Shown here: positions 1 to 9,399 of the stretch, piece after piece
Position numbering within the stretch: the first letter of the stretch is position 1
Layout: each line of letters opens with the position of its first letter
Assembly (NCBI RefSeq): GCF_003946275.1
Contig: NZ_RHNQ01000024.1
Coordinates: 1 to 36,972, forward strand
Reading direction: 5' to 3'
DNA from: Loigolactobacillus backii
Lineage (GTDB): Bacteria > Bacillota > Bacilli > Lactobacillales > Lactobacillaceae
DNA: 36,972 nt
Notes under the pieces: generated by a model
Seen by the model: only the letters and a program-made list of their open reading frames with translations
The model's database searches: none
Told to the model about the DNA's origin: nothing
Made by a program: the position numbers and the translations under genes

Positions 1-56
1 CGCGATTGAGAACCAGAATGATCCATTTTAATTTGAACAATATCCGGTTTATCCAA
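1..56 (-). CDS. 5' end of an unknown gene, cut by the window edge
   Basis: Reading leftward on the minus strand, a GAGGTG ribosome site (about 64-69) sits seven bases before a TTG codon at 54-56. The frame then stays open to the window edge for 18 residues, starting MDKPDIVQIKMDHSGSQS if TTG is read as Met. It is divergent from brnQ. Eighteen residues are too few to recognise a family, so no function is proposed. The call rests only on the well-placed ribosome site and the open frame. Confidence 0.4.
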   Translation of the reverse strand, partial: MDKPDIVQIKMDHSGSQS

Positions 57-230
57 TAAAAATCACCTCACCAATTATTTGATGAGGCAATCATAACTTG
101 AATTAAATTATTTTTGAAGTCGGTCAGTTATTTACTGCTTACATTACAACATCAACTCATTGATCATAAGTCATTCTAGGGAATGACTAGATTTCATCAT
201 TCTCTTAATCATAAAAGGAGCGGTTATATT

Positions 231-1628
231 ATGTTAAATGAAGAACGTAAACTTACAAAACGCGATTATGTTGTTGTCAGTTCCATGTTATTTGCCCTAT
301 TCTTTGGTGCCGGCAATTTAATTTTCCCCTTACATTTAGGTCAACTGGCTGGCGGTCACTGGGTTACGGCCGCTGTAGGTTTCTTAGTTACTGGGGTTTT
401 ACTGCCACTTCTTTCCGTACTTGCAATCAGCATCACTCGTTCGGAAGGTGTTTATGACATTGGCCGGCCACTAGGTACTGTGTTCGCCCTTGTCTTCATG
501 GTTCTTATTCATGGTACAATCGGACCTCTTTTCGGAACACCACGGACTGCCACTGTTTCTTATACAGTTGGTTTAGCCCCACTTGTTCCCGCTAAATTTC
601 AAACGTTAGGTTTATTAGTTTTCTCCGCCGTCTTCTTTGGCTTAGCTTTATTCTTTGCTCTAGAACAAAATAAAATTGTCTCTAACGTTGGTAAATTACT
701 AAACCCATTATTCCTATTGTTGCTGGCCTTTGTTTTCTTCTTAGCCTTCAGTAATCCTATGGGTCACGCGGCTACGCAACACGTCACTGCCGCTTATACT
801 TCTGGTGCCTTCACAAACGGCTTTTTGCAGGGCTACAACACAATGGACGCCTTGGCCGGCTTAGCATTTGGGGTTACAGTTGTCACTGCCGTTCGTTCTT
901 TAGGTAAAAAGAGTCCTAATGGTATCGCACTTGTAACTGCACGTGCTGGTGTCTTTTCAATGGGACTTGAGGCCTTAATCTACATTGGTCTAATCTTTGT
1001 TGGTGCAATGTCACTTGGTAAATTCAAAGTTTCTGCAAATGGTGGGGTTGCCTTTGATCAAGTCGTTAATCATTATTTAGGTGTAGCTGGTCAGGCTGTC
1101 TTAGCCGCCTTGATCACTGTTACTTGTTTAACCACTGCCATTGGCTTAGTTGCTGCCTTTGCTCAAGACTTCCATAAACACTTTCCAAAGGTTAGTTACC
1201 GTGCCTGGTTAACTTTTACAACCTTGGCTTCTTTCTTGGTTGCTAACGTCGGCCTCAATCAAATCATCGCTTGGTCAACGCCAATGTTGATGTTCCTGTA
1301 CCCACTAGCAATGGTTTTAATCTTACTATCCGTTTTCTCGCCATTATTCAAACGCGATTCCGTCGTTTATGCTTTCGTCGTTATCTTCACCTGTGTCCCC
1401 GCCGTTTTCGATATGGTAGCTGCCTTCCCAGCCATTGTTAGCCAAAGTAGCTTTGGTAAAGCAATGACGAGTTTCCAACAAGGCTTTTTCCCACTTGCTA
1501 AATACGGTATGGACTGGTTAGTACCAGCCTTGGTTGGTGCCGTTCTAGGGCTTGCAGTTCACGCCTATAAGCGCTATGAAGCTCGTTCTAGCGAACACGT
1601 CACTAATGTAGCACAACAAAATAAATAA
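231..1628 (+). CDS. brnQ: Branched-chain amino acid transporter, BrnQ (LIVCS) family
   Basis: This is a cation-coupled importer of leucine, isoleucine and valine in the cytoplasmic membrane. The 465-residue product has about twelve hydrophobic segments and the family's N-terminal signature FGAGNLIFPLHLG, followed by GVLLPLLSVLAI and the PRTATVSYTVG region, all typical of BrnQ. The start is taken at the ATG at 231 because AAAGGAG lies at 213-219. An upstream in-frame ATG at 183 has no ribosome site and would add 16 polar residues before the conserved part. The gene stands alone, followed by hairpins at 1717-1810. The leader has a small perfect hairpin (170-187) but no T-box element. The family is certain; substrate preference is inferred. 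Confidence 0.93.
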   Translation: MLNEERKLTKRDYVVVSSMLFALFFGAGNLIFPLHLGQLAGGHWVTAAVGFLVTGVLLPLLSVLAISITRSEGVYDIGRPLGTVFALVFMVLIHGTIGPLFGTPRTATVSYTVGLAPLVPAKFQTLGLLVFSAVFFGLALFFALEQNKIVSNVGKLLNPLFLLLLAFVFFLAFSNPMGHAATQHVTAAYTSGAFTNGFLQGYNTMDALAGLAFGVTVVTAVRSLGKKSPNGIALVTARAGVFSMGLEALIYIGLIFVGAMSLGKFKVSANGGVAFDQVVNHYLGVAGQAVLAALITVTCLTTAIGLVAAFAQDFHKHFPKVSYRAWLTFTTLASFLVANVGLNQIIAWSTPMLMFLYPLAMVLILLSVFSPLFKRDSVVYAFVVIFTCVPAVFDMVAAFPAIVSQSSFGKAMTSFQQGFFPLAKYGMDWLVPALVGAVLGLAVHAYKRYEARSSEHVTNVAQQNK

Positions 1629-1716
1629 TGTGCTTATAAAAAGTATTTGCCAAGTGTATAATTTTCGAAATTTACCGCTCATTACACGATGTCGTTAAAC
1701 CGTAAAAAACTAAAGC

Positions 1717-1810
1717 TGTGCCAAAAGCAACTTTTGCCACAACGAGAATCCCTTCATAGTTGGTAGACGAAATGATCTAATTCATCTATCTATCATGAAG
1801 GGATTTTTCT
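1717..1810 (+). terminator. Hairpins after brnQ, probable terminator
   Basis: A short inverted repeat (1717-1727 with 1731-1741, one mismatch) is followed by a longer one: AATCCCTTCAT at 1747-1757 pairs with ATGAAGGGATT at 1795-1805. The latter is followed by TTTCT and has a further small palindrome in its loop. The stem and T-rich tail fit a Rho-independent terminator for brnQ, although the loop is long. Confidence 0.6.
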
Positions 1811-1881
1811 GTGGAATTAATACGCCTAGTCACGAATGATTGTTATACTGAAATTAATCATTTATATAAGGAGTGCTGCTC

Positions 1882-2412
1882 ATGTTGAAAATTACACATT
1901 TAGAAAAACAGCAATTTCCACCACTTGAATTCATTGGTCGTCCTTATGATAATCACGATCGGCAAAATGGTACCTTTGATCATTTATGGCAACAGTGGTT
2001 TGCAAATGATTTATTTGCTCAACTACGAAAGGAAAATGATCCTTACAGTGGCGGTAGTGCCTATGGTTTCATAAATGAAAGTGCGGGCCACTTTTCTTAT
2101 TGGATCGGTGATCTATTTGATATTGGTACGCCCATTCCCCAAGGTTTTGAGAGCTTCATTCTGGGACAGTCCAGTGTTGGTGTCGCTTGGGTCAGTGGTC
2201 GGACGGATAATAACGAACTCTTTGGTGATCAGCCAATGAAAACGGCCTTTAATGCACTGAAGAAGGCCAAAATTGCACAACAAACCGACTGGGAACACCT
2301 GACCTATTTCTTTGAACGGTACGATGACCGCCGCTTCGATGTCCACGCTAAAGAAACGATTCTTGATTACGGCTTCTACCTTCAAGATCCAGATGGCCCG
2401 GTAAATAATTAA
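1882..2412 (+). CDS. GyrI-like / effector-binding domain protein
   Basis: The protein is a stand-alone 176-residue member of the GyrI-like small-molecule-binding fold, the domain also found at the C-terminus of AraC-type regulators such as Rob. Visible features are an opening LEFIGRPYDN strand, a central YGFINESAGHFSYWIG segment, the SSVGVAWVSGR strand, and a C-terminal end rich in aromatic and acidic residues (ERYDDRRFD). There is no DNA-binding domain. AAGGAG at 1868-1873 fixes the ATG at 1882 rather than the earlier GTG at 1873. It stands between brnQ and the two-component system with no sign of a shared transcript. The ligand is unknown; related proteins bind or hydrolyse cationic or lipophilic compounds. 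Confidence 0.7.
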   Translation: MLKITHLEKQQFPPLEFIGRPYDNHDRQNGTFDHLWQQWFANDLFAQLRKENDPYSGGSAYGFINESAGHFSYWIGDLFDIGTPIPQGFESFILGQSSVGVAWVSGRTDNNELFGDQPMKTAFNALKKAKIAQQTDWEHLTYFFERYDDRRFDVHAKETILDYGFYLQDPDGPVNN

Positions 2413-2627
2413 AGACACGGAATTTATGATTTGGTTCAGCAATGATTGACTGACATATTTTCCTTCTTTACTTAATGCTCATATTATTTTGGTTTGGAAA
2501 AATATAAGTTAAATTTAAACCGCTGCTATTTATTTTGATCAAAGACTTGCAGTAAACTACAAGCAGGTACAAAGTTGAGTGCAAATGAAAATTATCTTTT
2601 TGAAAACACTGTGGAGGTTGCTTTACG

Positions 2628-3326
2628 ATGGGTAAGACCGTGTTATTAGTTGAAGACGAAAAGGGATTGGTTGCTTCATTGAAAACAGAGTTCCAATTTG
2701 AGGATTATCAAGTTTTGACGGCCTTTGATGGGCTTAGCGCTGTTACTATTTTTAACCAAAAACAAACTGAAATTGATCTGCTTATTTTGGATTGGATGTT
2801 GCCTAAACTAGATGGCCTCGGAGTATTACGTAGAATTAGGCGCGAAAGTGACGTCCCAATCATCATGCTAACGGCTCGTGATTACACTGGTGATAAGGTT
2901 GCCGGGCTAACTAGTGGCGCCGATGACTACGTGACCAAGCCGTTTGATACAGAAGAATTATTAGCGCGGATGCAAACTGTGCTCAGACGACCACGACAAA
3001 TGCAGGCAAAAGAAACGACCTCAATTTATAAGCTTGACGACTTAACTTTGAATATTGATAAGCGCCAGGTAATGCGCGGTGAACATAATATCCAGTTAAC
3101 TCAACGGGAGTTTAGATTGCTGTTAGCGCTGTTCAAAGATGCTGGCAAAACCTTTACGCGTGATGAACTACTTAATCTAGTCTGGGGCGTTGATTTCGAT
3201 GGTCAACCAAACATTGTTGATGTTTATATTCGCTACCTGAGAAATAAAATTGATCGTTTTGCCGATAAGAAAAAATTAATTCACACCGTCCGTGGTATTG
3301 GTTACGTACTATCAGTTAATGATTAG
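2628..3326 (+). CDS. Response regulator, OmpR/PhoB family
   Basis: This is the DNA-binding half of a two-component system. The receiver domain (residues 3-118) has the acidic pair E9/D10, phospho-acceptor D55 in LILDWMLP, T82 and K104 (TKPF). The winged-helix output domain (about 130-229) ends with the usual VRGIGYVL. GGAGG at about 2612-2616 serves the ATG. The kinase gene follows after 15 bases, so the two are one transcript. A possible promoter is TTGATC and TACAAG, 17 bases apart, within 2536-2565. The target genes are unknown. The envelope glycosylation cluster starting 390 bases after the kinase is the obvious candidate, but that is inference from position. Confidence 0.93.
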   Translation: MGKTVLLVEDEKGLVASLKTEFQFEDYQVLTAFDGLSAVTIFNQKQTEIDLLILDWMLPKLDGLGVLRRIRRESDVPIIMLTARDYTGDKVAGLTSGADDYVTKPFDTEELLARMQTVLRRPRQMQAKETTSIYKLDDLTLNIDKRQVMRGEHNIQLTQREFRLLLALFKDAGKTFTRDELLNLVWGVDFDGQPNIVDVYIRYLRNKIDRFADKKKLIHTVRGIGYVLSVND

Positions 3327-3341
3327 GTAGGAGCTAAAGGT

Positions 3342-4691
3342 ATGAAATTTAAAGTTAAACAAAATAGTGCCTCAATTATGTTACGTAGCTTTATTTTAAT
3401 GATCACGGTTATTATCCTGCTTTCCAGTATGACAACTGTATTTGCAGTCGGTCATCAATTACTAGAAACCAGCCAAATCAATTCGTTTAATATTATTGGT
3501 AGTCTTAAAAAGGCCGTTATTGATGGTAACGACGATTGGAAAAATTGGCGCTTAAACAGCACACTTGATACAAGTACAAGTTATGTACAAGTGAATAATA
3601 GGCGAAAAGATGCAACAATTAAAAATTATTATTCCCCGGGTACCAAAAAATTATTAAGCGTTAAGCCCCAAAAAATTCCGTTTATTAAACGCCTTTACTA
3701 CCGGAAAGATGTCGGTCCCCTTTATTATAATACGGGGCACGCTCGCGGAATTGATTACGAACTTTGGACTAATTTAAATTCTCAATTAGAAACATTAGAA
3801 CGAGTCGTATTAGTCGCCATCATTATTTTAATTTTAACTTTAATGATTAGTCCGTTATACATCCACGCTATCGCTGACCGATTGACTAATTCTCTAACTA
3901 AGCTGACTGCAAGTGCAGAATCAATTTCGACAAAACCAAGTCAACAGGCCACACAGCTTCCCGTCCCTGATCGACCAACAGAGGTCACCAATCTGGCGAA
4001 TAGTTTTAACCGCCTACTTAATCGGTTATATCAGCAATCTGAAAAGGAAAAACTATTCGTTTCAAATGCGGCGCATGAACTACGAACGCCAATTGCGACG
4101 ATCAGAAGTCACGCCCAGCTAATCCAACGCCGGGGAGAAGAACACCCGGAAATCATTCGTAAATCAGTCAATTATATTAACGACGAATCACACCAAATGC
4201 AAGCGTTAGTAGATAGCCTACTAACGCTTTCCAGAGCAGATCGTCTGGTTTTAGATTTTTCCGAATTCGATCTTAGTCAAGCGTTAGCCAAAGTGGTTAA
4301 TAAAATGACCCCCTTGGTTCAGCAGAAAATAATTACTGAAATCCCGCCTAACATTAAAATTACTGCTCACGAAGCAAGTATTAATCAAATTGTTGTGAAT
4401 CTTTTAAACAACGCTAACAAATATTCGGCTAAAGATAGCGAAATTCGATTAATTTTAAAAAAGTCCGCAAATACGGTTCTGATTCAAGTAATTGATCAAG
4501 GAATTGGTATTAGCACCGTAGATAAAGAACATATTTTTGAGCGTTTTTACCGCAATGCTGAAATTCGCGGATCAATTCCCGGTACTGGTCTTGGCCTAGC
4601 GATTGTAAAACAATTGGCTGATTTGAATCATATCAAACTTAAAATTAGCGATAACCATCCACAAGGCACGATTTTTTCGCTAACCTTGTAA
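3342..4691 (+). CDS. Sensor histidine kinase, HAMP type
   Basis: Partner of the regulator just upstream. The 449 residues read: TM1 (about 13-37), an extracytoplasmic region of about 115 residues (38-153) with no recognised sensor fold, TM2 (about 154-176), HAMP (177-230), HisKA with phospho-acceptor H245 in AAHELRTP, and a catalytic ATPase domain with N box NLLNNANKY (353-361), G1 DQGIGI (385-390), F box (399-404) and G2 GTGLGLAIV (414-422). All catalytic motifs are intact. TAGGAG precedes the ATG. The external domain is rich in Lys, Arg and Tyr; the stimulus cannot be read from sequence. An envelope stress role is inferred from the genes downstream. Confidence 0.93.
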   Translation: MKFKVKQNSASIMLRSFILMITVIILLSSMTTVFAVGHQLLETSQINSFNIIGSLKKAVIDGNDDWKNWRLNSTLDTSTSYVQVNNRRKDATIKNYYSPGTKKLLSVKPQKIPFIKRLYYRKDVGPLYYNTGHARGIDYELWTNLNSQLETLERVVLVAIIILILTLMISPLYIHAIADRLTNSLTKLTASAESISTKPSQQATQLPVPDRPTEVTNLANSFNRLLNRLYQQSEKEKLFVSNAAHELRTPIATIRSHAQLIQRRGEEHPEIIRKSVNYINDESHQMQALVDSLLTLSRADRLVLDFSEFDLSQALAKVVNKMTPLVQQKIITEIPPNIKITAHEASINQIVVNLLNNANKYSAKDSEIRLILKKSANTVLIQVIDQGIGISTVDKEHIFERFYRNAEIRGSIPGTGLGLAIVKQLADLNHIKLKISDNHPQGTIFSLTL

Positions 4692-4787
4692 TAACGAACT
4701 ACTCGCTTAGGTAAAATTAGGAAACTACTTTTACGAGTGCCTTCCTAACCGATTTGCGTAAACGCACTAAATCTAAGGCACACCCTG

Positions 4788-4819
4788 AATCTCTTGTTTT
4801 TTTGCAAGAGATTTTTTTA
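4788..4819 (+). terminator. Rho-independent terminator of the two-component operon
   Basis: AATCTCTTG (4788-4796) pairs with CAAGAGATT (4805-4813) and runs into a tract of seven T. This separates the kinase transcript from the DedA cluster. The rest of the gap 4692-5083 holds a weak inverted repeat (TTAGGAA/TTCCTAA near 4719-4749) and A/T-rich DNA that should contain the promoter of the next operon. No gene is supported there: an open frame at 4754-4951 runs through the terminator itself. Confidence 0.85.
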
Positions 4820-5083
4820 TTGCCCAAATTTAGCTCTTTGAGAATTTCTCAGATTAAGGCCACTAGCAATCACCTTAAAAGCTATTTGGTCTTTCTTTCT
4901 GAAAAATTCTCATTTTCGTTTTATTTAAAGGCTCTTTTTAGGCCAGCGTAAACCTAATATGCTGAATAAGAACTAAAAACCAGTCGTTAATTTCGAATGA
5001 CTTCAAAAATATTAGATCAGAATAACTAACCTAAGAAATATTTGGTTTTTACCCGTACTTTAATCAAGAAAAGAGGAATTGAT

Positions 5084-5737
5084 ATGGTTACCGAAATTCT
5101 CGTCTCCATTTTAAACATGAACCACTTACTCCCCAGTCTCATCGCCCAATATGGTGGTTTAGTATACGGCGGCCTATTCATCATTATTTTCGTTGAGACT
5201 GGGCTAGTAGTTTTCCCGTTTTTACCTGGTGATTCATTACTTTTTCTCAGTGGCTCAATTGCGGCGATGACGGCACATTCATTAAACCACATCACTTTAA
5301 TTATCTTACTTTCAATTGCAGCCATTGCCGGTGATAGTCTGAACTTTGAAATCGGTCACCACTTTGGTCAACATCTGACCAAGCCAAAATGGCAGAGGTG
5401 GATTAAGCCAAAATATTTAAAGGAAGCAGGACAATTTTTCCATAATCACGGTAACAGTGCCATCTTTTTAGGCCGTTTCATGCCGGTAATTCGCACCCTT
5501 ATTCCGTTTACGGCTGGTGTTAGTAAAATGCACTACCGCAAATTTATTCTTTTCAATGTTTTAGGCGGTATCGCCTGGGTTAGCGTTGCAGTTCTGGCCG
5601 GATACTTCTTCGGCAACATTACGATCGTTAAAACACATTTTGAGTTAATTATGCTAGCAATCATTGTAATCTCACTTCTACCAGCAATTTTAATAAGTTT
5701 AAAAAGAAAATCTAAAGGGACTGATGTAAATGCATAA
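5084..5737 (+). CDS. DedA-family membrane protein, possible undecaprenyl-phosphate flippase
   Basis: The 217-residue membrane protein has the DedA (SNARE-associated) signature. Visible are E38 and D50 in VETGLVV...FLPGDSLLFLSG, EIGHHFGQ (89-96), and the hallmark FLGRFMPVIRTLIPFTAG (128-145) with its two arginines. Family members UptA and related DedA proteins return undecaprenyl phosphate across the membrane; that is established for some members and inferred here. AAGAGG at 5071-5075 sets the ATG at 5084; the frame is open 14 codons further upstream without a ribosome site. Its stop overlaps the start of the PAP2 gene by eight bases, so the two are translationally coupled. First gene of the five-gene envelope cluster. 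Confidence 0.9.
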   Translation: MVTEILVSILNMNHLLPSLIAQYGGLVYGGLFIIIFVETGLVVFPFLPGDSLLFLSGSIAAMTAHSLNHITLIILLSIAAIAGDSLNFEIGHHFGQHLTKPKWQRWIKPKYLKEAGQFFHNHGNSAIFLGRFMPVIRTLIPFTAGVSKMHYRKFILFNVLGGIAWVSVAVLAGYFFGNITIVKTHFELIMLAIIVISLLPAILISLKRKSKGTDVNA

Positions 5738-6395
5738 AAATAAAAATTGGCTGACCGTTGGGATCGTCGCTTTCATTCTCTTTTTAGGCCTAACAGTAGC
5801 TGTTCACTTGGAACCATTCTGGTTAACAAACTTTGATACGAACATTCAACAATTACTAGCCGGCCTAGTAAATCCAACCCGCACGCAAATTTTTTCCACC
5901 CTAGCCTTTTTTGGCAGTCCTGCAGTAGATGTCGTTTTAACACTCTTACTTGCCGGTGCCTTTTGGATAAGGCGTGATTGGCTCATTGCTGTTTGGATCG
6001 CACTAGCGCAATTAGGCGGTGACGCAGTTACGTTCGTAGTTAAAGAGTTGGTCCGCCGCCCACGACCACTAGGACAGCTAATCAAGGATACCGGCTTTGG
6101 CTATCCCAGCGGTCACACGTTTAGTACGGCTATTTTAGTATTAACGATCCTTTTTATTATTGTGCCCTTACTGGAAGACCAAGAAGTCCAACTCCTAGTC
6201 TCGTTACTAGCAATTGTTTGGTTTGGCGTAGTTGCCTTTTCCCGAGTCTACTTACGGGATCATTTTCCAAGCGACGTCCTGGCCAGCCTATTACTAGCAA
6301 TCGCTTGGTGGGAAGTAGCTCGCGTGGCGTATATTTATTATCTTGAATCCGACTTTAAATTTTTAAAAACTAACCTGATGAAAGGGGAAAATTAA
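5730..6395 (+). CDS. PAP2-superfamily membrane phosphatase, BcrC/PgpB-like
   Basis: This is an integral-membrane lipid phosphatase of 221 residues. The three acid-phosphatase motifs are complete: K105-x6-R112-P113 (KELVRRPRP), PSGHT (126-130), and S171-R172-x5-H178-x3-D182 (SRVYLRDHFPSD). Six hydrophobic segments surround them. Likely substrates are undecaprenyl pyrophosphate or a phosphatidylglycerol-phosphate-like lipid. Its position between a DedA protein and polyprenyl-phosphate glycosyltransferases favours the undecaprenyl carrier. AAAGGG precedes the ATG, and the next gene begins two bases after the stop. A second, unrelated UppP (BacA type) lies at 30084-30911. Confidence 0.9.
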   Translation: MHKNKNWLTVGIVAFILFLGLTVAVHLEPFWLTNFDTNIQQLLAGLVNPTRTQIFSTLAFFGSPAVDVVLTLLLAGAFWIRRDWLIAVWIALAQLGGDAVTFVVKELVRRPRPLGQLIKDTGFGYPSGHTFSTAILVLTILFIIVPLLEDQEVQLLVSLLAIVWFGVVAFSRVYLRDHFPSDVLASLLLAIAWWEVARVAYIYYLESDFKFLKTNLMKGEN

Positions 6396-6396
6396 A

Positions 6397-7341
6397 ATGG
6401 AAAAACTAACAATCGTTGTTCCCGCATTTAATGAGGAAGAAGTACTGCCTTCAACAATTAAACGGCTACTTCAAGTCGAGAACGATCTAATAAAAGATTT
6501 ACTGTTTGATCAAAAATCAGATATTTTAATTGTCGATGATGGCTCAACTGATAAAACCTGGGACATTATTAAAACAGAACACCAAAATAATGATCGCGTT
6601 GCCGGAATTAAATTTAGTCGTAATTTTGGCCACCAAAATGCCCTAATTGCAGGCATGCAGACAGCCGTTAAGACGGCCGCAGTTATCGTCACAATTGATG
6701 CAGACTTACAAGATGATCCAACAGCCATCGCAAAAATGGCCGCTAAGTTTGCTAACGGAACGGATATTGTCTATGGTGTTCGGAATAATCGGGCCACTGA
6801 CACGTGGTTTAAACGCAATACTGCACTAATGTTTTATAAAACGCTTAATCTATTAGGGGTTAAATTGATTCAAAATCACGCCGACTTCCGCCTAATGTCC
6901 AAACGGGCTATTCAAACACTTTTACAGTACAAGGAACGTAATTTGTTTATTCGTGGAATTATTCCTATGTTGGGCTTTAAAACCGATAAAGTTTATTACA
7001 AACGAACGCCAAGATTGGCCGGTGAATCAAAGTATCCACTTAAAAAGATGATTGCCTTTGCTTGGGACGGACTAACTTCCTTTTCAATTGCGCCAGTCCG
7101 CGCTATTTTATTACTTGGTGTGCTGGCAAGTTCATTAGGCGTCATCGCCCTATTTTATTCTGTAATTACTAAATGGTTGGGTTTGACTGTGCACGGTTGG
7201 TCATCATTAATGATTTCAATTTGGATTTTAGGTGGTCTACAAATGTTTAGCCTTGGCATTATTGGCGAGTACATCGGTAAATTAACGACCGAATCTAAAC
7301 AACGACCGCGCTTTACAATTGAAACAACGATCGGAGAATAG
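6397..7341 (+). CDS. GT2 glycosyltransferase, GtrB/CsbB-like polyprenyl-phosphate sugar transferase
   Basis: This enzyme class transfers a sugar from a nucleotide donor to undecaprenyl phosphate on the inner membrane face. The 314-residue protein has a GT-A domain with VVPAFNEE (7-14), VDDGSTD (46-52) and the metal-binding DADLQDDP (101-108). The acceptor region holds N160-HADFRLMS-K169 and RLAGESKYPLKK (206-217), typical of GtrB/DPM1-like enzymes. Two C-terminal TM segments follow (about 234-256 and 268-293). GGGGAAAATTAAA precedes the ATG. It is followed after two bases by the GT-C gene, the pairing known from Bacillus csbB-yfhO and phage gtrB-gtrC. The sugar (GlcNAc, Glc or Gal) cannot be told. 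Confidence 0.93.
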   Translation: MEKLTIVVPAFNEEEVLPSTIKRLLQVENDLIKDLLFDQKSDILIVDDGSTDKTWDIIKTEHQNNDRVAGIKFSRNFGHQNALIAGMQTAVKTAAVIVTIDADLQDDPTAIAKMAAKFANGTDIVYGVRNNRATDTWFKRNTALMFYKTLNLLGVKLIQNHADFRLMSKRAIQTLLQYKERNLFIRGIIPMLGFKTDKVYYKRTPRLAGESKYPLKKMIAFAWDGLTSFSIAPVRAILLLGVLASSLGVIALFYSVITKWLGLTVHGWSSLMISIWILGGLQMFSLGIIGEYIGKLTTESKQRPRFTIETTIGE

Positions 7342-7343
7342 CT

Positions 7344-9314
7344 ATGGCAAAGAAACTTAATCTAATGAAATTATTCCCACTACTCTTGGCCAGTGGTTTA
7401 TTAATTGGTATTATTTCAAATATTGTTTATCCCCAAAACATTAAGTTAAGTAGTCTCGTTATCATTATTGGTGCAATACTTTGGTACATCTGGCCTTATT
7501 TTAAAATAAAAACGAATCAATTGAATAAAACAACTGTTAGCTGGACTCTTGGTATTGGGCTTACGTTGATATTTATTATTCAACTCATTATTTTACGTTA
7601 CCTGCCAGTAACGATTTACCACGATCCCTTTAGAGTGCTCTATCAAGCGGAACATTTAAGCCAGGGCCAACATGTCTGGAGTTCTTCAACTTATTTTTGG
7701 CGCTATCCTAACAACGTGCCGTTGGCCTTTTTACTATCACAATGGTTCAAACTGACGCTAATTTTTCACCTATCAACCAACACCGCCTTACATTTATTAT
7801 CTTTGGGCCTGCTTGATGGTTTTATTCTAGTGGCCTTAACCAGTATTCGCCGCCTTAGTCAGCAAAATAGTAGCACACTCGCTGCCTTACTTTTTTTCTT
7901 GATTAGTCCGTTTGCCTACACCTATTATTTACAAGTGTTTTACTCAGATCTACCAATCCTATTTTGTTTAATTCTCTGTTTTACGATTTTGGCTCAATGG
8001 AATAAACTCTCTAAAAAAAGTAAAGTGTTCAATGGTATTTTGTTGTTCCTATTGATCTTGCTTGGACAACTGCTTAAACCCAACTTAATTGTTTTCGCAG
8101 TTGCAATCGCCATTTTACTAATTGCCCTATTTCTAGAGGATCGTAAGACATTGCTTAAGTATTTATTGCCTTTAATGGTTATACTACTTGGCTTTGCGGC
8201 AACCGTACCAGCCAGAATGGCCATTACCCGTACCGTTGATTTTACAAATAATTCTAAATACCAATTACCAACAACTCATTGGATTTGGATGAGCTACAAT
8301 CCAAAGGGTAACGGAACTTACGTTGGTGCTGACGTCAAAAAAATGACACAATTGCCAACTAAGACAGCGCGCCAAAATTATACAAAACGAGCATTACCTA
8401 AGCGAATTGAAACTTTAGGTGTCCGTGGCGTTGTTAAACGGTGGCTTTTAAAGGCCGGGATTTTATTAAATGTCAGTCATATTCAACGATCCTACAGTGG
8501 TGGCTATATTGAAGCACCCGCAATCTACCAAAAGTACGAAGTTCAACTAAGCCTGCTGGGTTCTTTACTAATGCGCGTTGGTTTCATTTCTATTTATGGC
8601 TTGGCCTTTATAAAATATTTAGCCTTAATTACTAAAAGAAACTATGAAGTAAAATCTATCAGAGATTTAGCAATTGTGTTGGCTGTTGGCTATTTAGCCT
8701 TTCACGTATTAATTTGGGAAGCAGAAAGTAGGTACGGTCAGCCACTTTTACCATTACTACTTTTAATTAATGCCTTTACGGCTCAGGAAACAGAACCTAA
8801 TTTAGCCATTTACCACCAAAAAAATCGTAATTTATTTTTTGGCGGTGTACTTCTAATCACTGCTTTTATTTTCGCGACGGAAACTAAACCGCTGATAACC
8901 GGCAAACCAATGATTGTAGCCGGACAGCGAAGTCAACTTTCACTGCAATATAAAGCAAAACCAACCTTGATTCAGCAAAACACAACAATCGCGCAAAGAA
9001 TCACCCTTAATCATACTGCTACTAAGCTATCAATTTCAGTACCACACCAGACACACTTAGAGGCAAAGCTTGTATCAATTGACCGGCATAAGCGTTATTC
9101 CCTAAATCACGTGGCAACAACTTTTGGTATTAAGCAGAAATTATTGCCCGGGAAATATGAAATTGTTTTAAAAAACACCTTGCCTTCTCCACAAAAAGTA
9201 GAATTGGTAAGAACTCAAAGTTATAAATTGGCGCCACACCCACTTTTAATTAACAATCAGCCTTTCAAAGATAGTTCTTTAATTTATCAATTTACAACAC
9301 CAATTCATAACTAG
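7344..9314 (+). CDS. Polytopic GT-C-type membrane glycosyltransferase (candidate)
   Basis: The 656-residue protein has about eleven to thirteen TM helices, a central extracytoplasmic stretch (about 290-370) and a soluble C-terminal tail of about 140 residues after the last TM (about 495-510). After the second or third helix it carries an acidic motif YHDPFRVL (D94), the position of the catalytic aspartate in GT-C enzymes. By analogy with YfhO and GtrC it would take the sugar from undecaprenyl-P-sugar outside the cell and place it on a wall or membrane polymer. It is clearly shorter than YfhO, so I do not give that name. It starts two bases after the GT2 gene and is A/T-rich like it. The fold class is inferred from topology, motif and neighbours. 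Confidence 0.75.
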   Translation: MAKKLNLMKLFPLLLASGLLIGIISNIVYPQNIKLSSLVIIIGAILWYIWPYFKIKTNQLNKTTVSWTLGIGLTLIFIIQLIILRYLPVTIYHDPFRVLYQAEHLSQGQHVWSSSTYFWRYPNNVPLAFLLSQWFKLTLIFHLSTNTALHLLSLGLLDGFILVALTSIRRLSQQNSSTLAALLFFLISPFAYTYYLQVFYSDLPILFCLILCFTILAQWNKLSKKSKVFNGILLFLLILLGQLLKPNLIVFAVAIAILLIALFLEDRKTLLKYLLPLMVILLGFAATVPARMAITRTVDFTNNSKYQLPTTHWIWMSYNPKGNGTYVGADVKKMTQLPTKTARQNYTKRALPKRIETLGVRGVVKRWLLKAGILLNVSHIQRSYSGGYIEAPAIYQKYEVQLSLLGSLLMRVGFISIYGLAFIKYLALITKRNYEVKSIRDLAIVLAVGYLAFHVLIWEAESRYGQPLLPLLLLINAFTAQETEPNLAIYHQKNRNLFFGGVLLITAFIFATETKPLITGKPMIVAGQRSQLSLQYKAKPTLIQQNTTIAQRITLNHTATKLSISVPHQTHLEAKLVSIDRHKRYSLNHVATTFGIKQKLLPGKYEIVLKNTLPSPQKVELVRTQSYKLAPHPLLINNQPFKDSSLIYQFTTPIHN

Positions 9315-9399
9315 TGTGGTTAAAAATACAGTAGAATCACAATTTACGTCATCTTTTTTCGAAAATAAAAAAGCAATATCTTACTTGTGAGGTGTAAAA

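Noticed and set aside
183-230. Upstream ATG start for brnQ
   Set aside because: No ribosome site; AAAGGAG at 213-219 clearly serves the ATG at 231, and the extra residues are not family-like.
57-230. T-box riboswitch in the brnQ leader
   Set aside because: Only a small hairpin (170-187) is seen; the T-box sequence (AGGGTGGNACCGCG) and the long stem arrangement are absent.
4754-4951. Open frame of 65 codons in the gap before the DedA gene
   Set aside because: It runs through the kinase terminator (4788-4819), has no ribosome site or recognisable domain.
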